DNA from: Actinomycetes bacterium
Lineage (GTDB): Bacteria > Actinomycetota > Actinomycetes > Propionibacteriales > Propionibacteriaceae
Direction: 5' to 3'
Length of the DNA: 5,905 nucleotides
NCBI GenBank assembly: GCA_009785885.1
Contig: WQUE01000100.1
Coordinates: 1 to 5,905 of the forward strand
A program made the translations under genes and the position numbers. Positions 1 to 4,710 of the stretch are shown piece after piece; the first letter of the stretch is position 1, and each line of letters opens with the position of its first letter. The notes under the pieces are model-generated. The model was given only the letters and a program-made list of their open reading frames with translations. It searched no databases and had not been told where the DNA came from.

Positions 1-465
1 TACACGAGGCCCCGCCAGCCGGTAGCGGCCCGGGATAGCACCCCGTACACGAGCGTCAGGCATGAGGTTTGCCCGGGGAGACGGCCGATGACTTTCACGC
101 GCCGGCGGGTTTCCCCGAAGGTCCGCTCGATCAGGTTGGAGTGGCGGATGCGTTTGTGGTGGGCGGCTGGCAGGTTCAGGTACGCGGTCAGCCCTTCCGC
201 GTCGGCGAGGAGACACTTCGCGAATCCCGGGTAGGTGGCCTGGTATGTGGCGGCGAGGGCGGCCAGGCGCTTGTCGACGACAGCCGCCAGGTCCGGGCCG
301 GGGTCCAGGTGGTGGCCGAGCTCGTCGGGGACGAGGAGCGTGTCCACGTCGAAACATGCCCAGTACTGGGCGAGGATGTCCGGGGCGGCATCGTCGGGGA
401 GTTTCGCGGCGAGGTTCCGTCCGACGTGGATGAGGCAAGCGTTGCCGCCCAACGCCGGCCCCAGC
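1..465 (-). pseudogene. IS256-family (mutator-type) transposase, C-terminal remnant, continues past window start
   Basis: The minus strand read from about 465 down to 1 gives an uninterrupted frame with motifs of the C-terminal half of mutator-type IS256 transposases. In order these are CLIHVGRNLAAKLP (from 437), a Tyr/Trp-rich middle, and RIRHSNLIERTFGETRRR followed by KVIGRLPGQTSCLTL and GWRGL near the window edge. In this family the NxxE block (NLIER, about 123-137) carries the last acidic residue of the DDE triad, and the two earlier catalytic Asp residues lie upstream in the protein. Those N-terminal parts are absent: recognisable similarity stops near 465, and the histidine kinase stop codon is at 514. 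The usual RQR before CLIH is replaced by GGNA (438-449), which looks like two compensating small insertions. The copy is therefore broken and non-functional as it stands. No terminal inverted repeat is visible at the truncated side. The family call is firm; the exact breakpoint is uncertain within about 440-513. Confidence 0.85.
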
Positions 466-513
466 CTGGCGCAACTCGCCGGCGTCCGCGTACCGACAAG
501 GCGCCGCCCGTGC

Positions 514-1755
514 TCACGCGCGTTCCGGGACGTTGACCGCCTCCAGCGGCAGGTTCACCCGCAACCGGACGCCCAGGCCCGCCCCCGCCGGTTCCACCGT
601 GAGCACACCGCCCGTCTCCCGGACCCGCGCCGCCATGGCGCTCAAACCGACGCTGCGGGCGGCACCCTCGGACATGCCCCCGCCGTCGTCCATGATCGTC
701 AGTACGGCGGAATGCCCATCCGCCGCGAGGGCGAGCCACACCCGGCCGGCGCCGGCACGCTCACGGACATCCGCCAAACCCTCCTGGACGCAGCGGACCA
801 ACACGACCTCCACATCCCGCGGCAGCGACAGGTCCGCCACATCCGCCGTCACGACGATCCCCGTCTCATGGACGAAACGGTCCACGACCCGCACGAGGGA
901 CGCCCGGATGGTCCGGCCGGAGGCAACCGGCGCCGTGCTCGCGATGAAGTCCCGAGTCTCCGCGAACACCCTCTGCGCCGCCGACGCGATCAGCCCCAGG
1001 GTTTCCTCGAGAGGATCCACCGCATCGTCCCCGTCCTCACCCTCACTCTCCACCCGGTCAGGCCCGCGGGACTGGCGCCGCGCCTGCTCCGCCATCAGCC
1101 GCAGCCCGGCGATGTCCTGCGCGATCGTGTCGTGGATCTCCCGGGACATGCGCAGACGCTCCTCGGCCGCCGCGGCCTCCCGCTCCAGCGCGACGCGCTC
1201 GTCCTCCATCCGGCGCAGGTCGGCGACCAGGCTCATCCGGTCGCGGCCCCAGCGGAACATCGCGTCGCCCCACACCCCTGCCACGGCGCTCGCCACGATG
1301 GCAACGGCGGGAAACGCGACCAGGTAGATGACGGTCTTCGCCGTGGACCAGGTGTCCACGTGAACAAAGAACGCGTAGGCCCCGAGTCCCCCGGCACAGA
1401 CGACGCAGGTCACGACCGTCCACACCAGGGCCCGGCGCCACTCCGGCAGGCACAACCACCACACGAGCGGCATCACGATGATCTGCAACGGCGACAGCCA
1501 GGGGTCCCGGAACACGGCCCACGCCAGCAAGACCGCGTTGCCGCTCATGTAGACCGACGACCAGGCCACATCGCGGACCTTGACGGCCCGTCGGCCGACG
1601 ACCACATACCACGCGGCCAAGGCGACGTAGGGCCCCAGCCAATACCCAACCTTGGGATCCTGCGGCGTCGTCGACAGCCCGACGAACACCGTCACGATGC
1701 CGACGTAGATGTCCCAGCCCCGCACGCCGGTCGGCGGAGCAGCGGGCCCGCCCAT
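514..1755 (-). CDS. Membrane sensor histidine kinase (HisKA_3 type), second of a tandem pair, with degenerate ATP-binding motifs
   Basis: A 413-residue two-component kinase homologue. About six hydrophobic segments (roughly residues 14-30, 40-54, 68-82, 88-103, 108-130, 139-161) have only short loops, so any signal is probably sensed in or at the membrane, as in DesK-like kinases. A charged probable coiled coil (about 172-204) leads into the HisKA_3 box SREIHDTIAQ, with phospho-acceptor His208 and the DxxxQ motif Asp209-Gln213 that supports phosphatase activity in NarX-type kinases. The HATPase domain (about 285-405) keeps the DDGGGM box (356-361). However, the N-box reads VQEGLADVRERA, with Asp329 where Asn is expected, and the second glycine box reads GLSAM with Ala373 in place of Gly. 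The loop after the His helix (231-249) is strongly acidic. A near-consensus Shine-Dalgarno decides the start. The gene lies 33 bases after its paralogue and is probably co-transcribed with it. No response regulator follows; transposase debris does. Family assignment is secure; kinase activity of this copy is doubtful. Confidence 0.93.
   Translation of the reverse strand: MGGPAAPPTGVRGWDIYVGIVTVFVGLSTTPQDPKVGYWLGPYVALAAWYVVVGRRAVKVRDVAWSSVYMSGNAVLLAWAVFRDPWLSPLQIIVMPLVWWLCLPEWRRALVWTVVTCVVCAGGLGAYAFFVHVDTWSTAKTVIYLVAFPAVAIVASAVAGVWGDAMFRWGRDRMSLVADLRRMEDERVALEREAAAAEERLRMSREIHDTIAQDIAGLRLMAEQARRQSRGPDRVESEGEDGDDAVDPLEETLGLIASAAQRVFAETRDFIASTAPVASGRTIRASLVRVVDRFVHETGIVVTADVADLSLPRDVEVVLVRCVQEGLADVRERAGAGRVWLALAADGHSAVLTIMDDGGGMSEGAARSVGLSAMAARVRETGGVLTVEPAGAGLGVRLRVNLPLEAVNVPERA
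1096..1143. repeat. 48-bp identical block shared by both kinases (copy in the second gene)
   Basis: This block is identical base for base to 2380-2427 and encodes the His box of the kinase with the residues that follow it. It is the longest exact match I noticed in the tandem duplication that spans 514-3039. The surrounding sequence is clearly diverged, especially around membrane segments 1-2 and the loop after the His helix. Confidence 0.85.
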
Positions 1756-1759
1756 CCAA

Positions 1760-1766
1760 CCTCCTT
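1760..1766 (-). promoter_or_regulatory. Shine-Dalgarno of the second kinase gene
   Basis: The minus strand reads AAGGAGG, then TTGG, then ATG at 1755. This is an almost perfect anti-16S match at slightly short spacing. It fixes the kinase start and argues that the second kinase is translated efficiently in its own right, despite its degenerate ATP-binding motifs. Confidence 0.85.
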
Positions 1767-1783
1767 GTCACGCCAGCAAGACC

Positions 1784-1797
1784 CCGGCCTAGGCCGG
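1784..1797. repeat. 14-bp perfect palindrome over the stop codon of the first kinase
   Basis: CCGGCCTAGGCCGG is a perfect palindrome centred on 1790/1791. It contains the TAG stop of the upstream kinase and lies about 17 bases before the Shine-Dalgarno of the downstream kinase. As RNA it could fold into a 5-bp GC stem with a CTAG loop; as DNA it could be a dyad binding site. It may modulate read-through or coupling between the two kinase genes, or be a chance product of GC-rich coding sequence. No U-tract follows. Confidence 0.5.
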
Positions 1798-3039
1798 TTC
1801 CGGGACGTCGTCCGCAACGTCCCGCAACGGTATGGACACCCGCAGCCGGACGCCCCGGTCCTCCCCCGCCGGTTCCACCGCGAACACACCACCGGCCTCA
1901 TGGACCCGCGCCGCCATGCCCCGCAGCCCGAAGCCCGGGACCGTCCCCTCCGCCATGCCCGCACCGTCGTCGGTAATCGTCAGGACGGCGGCATCCCCGT
2001 CGGCCGCGAGGGTCAGCCAGATGCGGCCGGCGTGCGCATGCTTGCGGACGTTCGCGAGGCCCTCCTGGACGCAGCGGACGACCACGAGCGCCGCCTCCCG
2101 CGGCAGCGCAAGGTCCGCGACCTCCGCCGTCACGACGATCCCTGTCTCATGCGTGAAGCGGTCGACGACGCGCACGATCGACGTCCGGGTCGTCGGGCCG
2201 GGCAGCGCGGGAGCCGTGCTCGCGATCAAACTCCGGGTCTCCGCGAACACCGTGTCCGCCGCCGATGCGATCGATGTCAGGGTCGCATCGAGTGGCGTCG
2301 GCGCCGCGTCACCGCCCACCGCCCCGGCGCCGGTTCGCTGATCCGCCCGGTGGGCCAGACGCCGCGCCCGCTCCGTCAACAGCCGCAGCCCGGCGATGTC
2401 CTGCGCGATCGTGTCGTGGATCTCCCGCGACAGGCGAAGACGCTCCTCGGCCGCGGCGGCCTCCCGTTCGAGGGCGATGCGGTCCTCCTCCATGCGGCGC
2501 AGGTCGGCGACCAGGTTCGCCCGGTCCCGTCCCCAGCGGAACAGGTCGTCAGCCCACGTCCCGGCCACGATGCTCGCCACCACGATCACCACGGGGACGA
2601 CCGCCAGGTAGATCACGGTCTTCGCCGTGGACCACTCGTCCCAGTGGACGAAAAGCTTGAAACTGGCGAGCCCTGCGGCGGCGGCGGCACAGGTCACGAT
2701 CGTCCACGCCAAGGCCCGCTTCCGCTGCGGCAGGCAAAACCACCACACGAGGGGCACCGCGATGATCTGCAACGGGGCCAGCCAGGGATCCCTGTAGGCG
2801 GCCCATCCCAGCAGCGCCGCGCTGCCCGCCATGTACACCTCCGGCAACATCGGACCGCGGTACTTGATGGCGCGGCGGCCGACAACCACGTACCACGCGG
2901 CGAACGCGATCAGCTCCCACAACCAGCGCGCCAGGATCGGCTCCATCGTCGCCGTCGACAGCCCGAGGGTGACCAGGACGCAACCCGCCCAAATGTCCCA
3001 GCCACGCAAGCCGGTCGCCGGCGCCCCTGACTCCTCCAT
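1789..3039 (-). CDS. Membrane sensor histidine kinase (HisKA_3 type), first of a tandem pair, canonical motifs
   Basis: A 416-residue kinase homologue of the same architecture as its downstream neighbour. It has about six membrane segments (roughly 14-30, 40-54, 68-82, 88-104, 108-130, 139-160) with no extended extracytoplasmic domain, a charged linker (172-204), a HisKA_3 box with His208 in SREIHDTIAQ, and a HATPase domain. The ATP-binding motifs are intact: N-box VQEGLANVRKHA (Asn330), DDGAGM (357-362), and GLRGM (371-375). It should therefore autophosphorylate and pass the phosphate to a NarL/LuxR-type response regulator, which is not in this window. A GTG at 3084 would add 15 residues. 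I prefer ATG 3039 because it has a purine-rich ribosome-binding site and because the protein then aligns residue for residue with the paralogue start (x-TG-x-RGWDI in both). By hand count the two proteins share about 65% identity over the first 220 residues. The gene starts 100 bases after thrC ends. The inducing signal is unknown. Confidence 0.93.
   Translation of the reverse strand: MEESGAPATGLRGWDIWAGCVLVTLGLSTATMEPILARWLWELIAFAAWYVVVGRRAIKYRGPMLPEVYMAGSAALLGWAAYRDPWLAPLQIIAVPLVWWFCLPQRKRALAWTIVTCAAAAAGLASFKLFVHWDEWSTAKTVIYLAVVPVVIVVASIVAGTWADDLFRWGRDRANLVADLRRMEEDRIALEREAAAAEERLRLSREIHDTIAQDIAGLRLLTERARRLAHRADQRTGAGAVGGDAAPTPLDATLTSIASAADTVFAETRSLIASTAPALPGPTTRTSIVRVVDRFTHETGIVVTAEVADLALPREAALVVVRCVQEGLANVRKHAHAGRIWLTLAADGDAAVLTITDDGAGMAEGTVPGFGLRGMAARVHEAGGVFAVEPAGEDRGVRLRVSIPLRDVADDVPEPA
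2380..2427. repeat. 48-bp identical block shared by both kinases (copy in the first gene)
   Basis: This is the partner of 1096-1143, with identical sequence over the His box. Preservation at third codon positions here, but not across the rest of the genes, would fit strong constraint, occasional gene conversion, or shared codon preference. Confidence 0.85.
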
Positions 3040-3042
3040 GAA

Positions 3043-3048
3043 TCCCCC
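3043..3048 (-). promoter_or_regulatory. Ribosome-binding site supporting the ATG 3039 start
   Basis: The minus strand reads TGGGGGATTC directly before ATG 3039, giving a purine-rich Shine-Dalgarno-like stretch a few bases upstream. The alternative GTG at 3084 has only GCGGGG immediately abutting it, which is a poor spacing. This and the alignment with the paralogue decide the start. Confidence 0.55.
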
Positions 3049-3096
3049 AGGTTCTGCTGGTGGAGGCACCTCGGGAGTGTCCACCCCGCGCAGGCC

Positions 3097-3102
3097 AGCC
3101 TA
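3097..3102 (-). promoter_or_regulatory. Weak -10-like box ahead of the kinase pair
   Basis: The minus strand reads TAGGCT, fitting the loose actinobacterial TANNNT pattern, about 58 bases before ATG 3039. No convincing -35 hexamer lies at 16-19 bases upstream (the nearest is a poor TTTCCA). The kinases may use this promoter or simply be read through from thrC, because I see no strong hairpin terminator in 3040-3139. Confidence 0.2.
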
Positions 3103-3139
3103 GCCCCCCACCCGCGAACCGTGGAAACGCTCGGCCCCC

Positions 3140-4591
3140 TCAGCCCTCAGGGCGCTCCAGCCAGGCCTCCAGATGCGACTTCAGGACGTCCACATCGTTC
3201 GGCAGGTCGACGACGTGCCAGGGGGCGTCCGCGAGCCCGGCGAACCGCGCGGGCACCTCGGGCGCCTCGCCGATGGCCTCCACGATCGTCTCCGCGAACT
3301 TCACCGGCAGGGCCGTCTCGTAGGCGATCACGGGCCCGGTGACCTCGCCCGACGCCATCAGGCGCCGCGCCACGCCCACCCCGTCGGCGGTGTGCGGGTC
3401 GATGAGGACGCCATGCTCGCGCCAGAGCGACCGGATCGTCGCGACGCGGTCCGCGTGCGTGGACGTCCCGGCGACGACGCCGAACCGCTCCCGCTGCGCC
3501 CGGAAACCCGGATCGGCCGACAGGTCGAAGAAACCGCGCCCGGCCACCTGGCGCCCGAACAGGTCGGACGTTCGCCTCGGGTCGCGTCCCACCAGGTCGA
3601 ACACGAACCGCTCCAGGTTGGACGCCTTGGAGATGTCCATCGCCGGGCTCGACGTCGCATGCGTGTCGGCGGCCGAGCGCGGACGGTACACGCCCGTCGC
3701 GAAGAACTCCGCGAGGATGTTGTTCTCGTTGGTCGCGAGAATCAGGGTGTCCACCGGCAGGCCCATCTGGCGCGCGACGTGGACCGCCAGGATGTCGCCG
3801 AAGTTGCCCGTCGGCACCGCGAAGCTCACGCGCTCGTCGCCCCGCGACGTGACCTGAAGCCACGCCGCGATCGCGTACACCACCTGGGCGAGCACGCGGG
3901 CGGCGTTGATCGAGTTCACCGCGCCGAGGCGGTGGCGGGCCTTGAACGCGGCGTCGCCGAACGTCGCTTTCACGAGGTCCTGGCAGTCGTCGAACACGCC
4001 GTCGATGGTCACGTTCAGGATCGCCGGGTCGTCGATCGTGTACATCTGCGCCTGCTGGAACGGGGTCATCCGGCCGCGCGGGGTGAGCATCGCGACCTTG
4101 ACGCGTTCCCGTCCCAGCATCGCGTGCTCGGCCGCGCTGCCCGTGTCGCCGGACGTGGCCGCCAGCACCGTCATCCAGGTGTCACGCCGCTCCAGCTCGA
4201 CCTCGAACAGCTGCCCGAGCAGCTGCATCGCCATGTCCTTGAACGCCGCCGTCGGGCCGTTCGACAGGTGCGCCAGCCACAGGTCCGAGGTCCCCACGCG
4301 GGAGACCGGCGCGACCAGCGCACTGCCGAATGTATCCGCGTTGTACGCCGCCCGGCAGCACCGCTCCAGGTCGTCCACGGGGATGTCGTCCATGAACACG
4401 CGCAGCACCTCGTACGCCAGCCCGGCGTAGCCCCGCTCGGCCAGCACCCCGCGCCAGGCCCGCAGCGTCGCGGCATCCAGCCGTGGGTACGTCTCGGGCA
4501 CGTACAGCCCGCCGTCGTCGGCCAGGCCGGCCAGCAGCACGTCGCTGAAACCGGCCGGGGACATCCCGCCCCGCGTGGACACATAGCGCAT
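3140..4591 (-). CDS. thrC: Threonine synthase (EC 4.2.3.1)
   Basis: A complete 483-residue PLP enzyme that converts O-phosphohomoserine to L-threonine and phosphate in the cytoplasm, the last step of threonine synthesis. The N-terminus MRYVSTRGG followed by LADDGGLYVPETYP is typical of the ThrC N-terminal domain. GPTAAFKDMAMQLLGQ places the Schiff-base lysine at Lys118. The phosphate-handling and cofactor loops SGDTG (147-151) and PTGNFGD (260-266) are present, as are RMTPFQQAQM, DGVFDDCQD, NSINAAR, DTHATSSPAMDIS and ETALPVKF. Motif order and length match the long bacterial/yeast-type ThrC, closest in my memory to corynebacterial enzymes. The frame is open upstream to 4705, but ATG 4591 is the start: the family begins at MxYxSTRG, the extra 38 codons resemble nothing, and they overlap the intergenic hairpin. 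No Shine-Dalgarno is visible; the transcript is probably leaderless. hom and thrB are not adjacent, so the gene stands alone. No residue looks damaged. Confidence 0.98.
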   Translation of the reverse strand: MRYVSTRGGMSPAGFSDVLLAGLADDGGLYVPETYPRLDAATLRAWRGVLAERGYAGLAYEVLRVFMDDIPVDDLERCCRAAYNADTFGSALVAPVSRVGTSDLWLAHLSNGPTAAFKDMAMQLLGQLFEVELERRDTWMTVLAATSGDTGSAAEHAMLGRERVKVAMLTPRGRMTPFQQAQMYTIDDPAILNVTIDGVFDDCQDLVKATFGDAAFKARHRLGAVNSINAARVLAQVVYAIAAWLQVTSRGDERVSFAVPTGNFGDILAVHVARQMGLPVDTLILATNENNILAEFFATGVYRPRSAADTHATSSPAMDISKASNLERFVFDLVGRDPRRTSDLFGRQVAGRGFFDLSADPGFRAQRERFGVVAGTSTHADRVATIRSLWREHGVLIDPHTADGVGVARRLMASGEVTGPVIAYETALPVKFAETIVEAIGEAPEVPARFAGLADAPWHVVDLPNDVDVLKSHLEAWLERPEG

Positions 4592-4598
4592 GGCGCCC

Positions 4599-4604
4599 AG
4601 TGTA
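4599..4604 (-). promoter_or_regulatory. Candidate -10 box of a leaderless thrC promoter
   Basis: The minus strand reads TACACT, followed by seven bases and then ATG 4591. A -10 hexamer at this distance would start transcription at or beside the A of the start codon, giving a leaderless mRNA, which is common in actinobacteria. The lack of a Shine-Dalgarno before thrC agrees with this. No good -35 hexamer is visible. Confidence 0.5.
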
Positions 4605-4612
4605 GTGGGGCG

Positions 4613-4631
4613 GGTCGCACCCCGGTCGCAC
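4613..4631. repeat. Two direct copies of GTGCGACC, 11 bases apart, at the thrC -35 region
   Basis: The 8-bp word GTGCGACC (minus strand) occurs at 4624-4631 and again at 4613-4620, with a period of 11 bases (about one helical turn). It sits where the -35 element of the candidate thrC promoter would fall. This layout suits a regulator binding as a tandem dimer and could explain the missing -35. It may also be chance in a GC-rich gap. Confidence 0.35.
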
Positions 4632-4649
4632 GCCGACGGGGCGCCTCGC

Positions 4650-4695
4650 TGTCCCGGTGGGGCATCCCCGCGGGCGTCGGCAGCCCGCCGGGACA
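4650..4695. terminator. 46-base three-stem inverted-repeat structure, probable terminator after the SGNH hydrolase
   Basis: An outer 8-bp perfect stem (TGTCCCGG at 4650-4657 with CCGGGACA at 4688-4695) encloses two perfect inner hairpins: GGGG/CCCC around CAT (4659-4669) and CGGGC/GCCCG around a 7-base loop (4671-4687). Single unpaired bases sit at 4658 and 4670. The whole can fold as a three-way junction on either strand. On the minus strand it begins 15 bases after the hydrolase stop codon and ends 46 bases before the thrC -10 box, the position expected for a terminator that insulates thrC. There is no U-tract, as is usual for GC-rich actinobacterial terminators. A DNA cruciform or a regulatory RNA element is an alternative reading. 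Confidence 0.6.
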
Positions 4696-4710
4696 CCCCC
4701 TTCACCCCGA

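Noticed and set aside
466..513. A terminator or IS terminal inverted repeat between the kinase stop and the transposase remnant
   Set aside because: Only short GC-rich self-complementary bits such as CGCCGGCG are present; there is no stem long enough to call and no second IS end to compare.
235..3030. A 931-codon plus-strand open frame antisense to both kinases, containing an internal repeat
   Set aside because: It is the shadow of the two GC-rich kinase genes. Its internal repeat simply mirrors their duplication, the protein is dominated by Arg/Pro/His/Gln of low-complexity type, and it shows no domain motif. The minus-strand frames carry clear family motifs.
3040..3084. GTG 3084 as the start of the first kinase
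   Set aside because: Poor ribosome-binding site spacing, and the extra 15 Pro/Glu-rich residues have no match in the paralogue, which aligns exactly from ATG 3039.
4592..4705. N-terminal extension of threonine synthase to an upstream start at 4705
   Set aside because: The extra 38 residues have no family counterpart and overlap the three-stem structure and the candidate promoter. ThrC proteins begin at the MxYxSTRG motif encoded from 4591.
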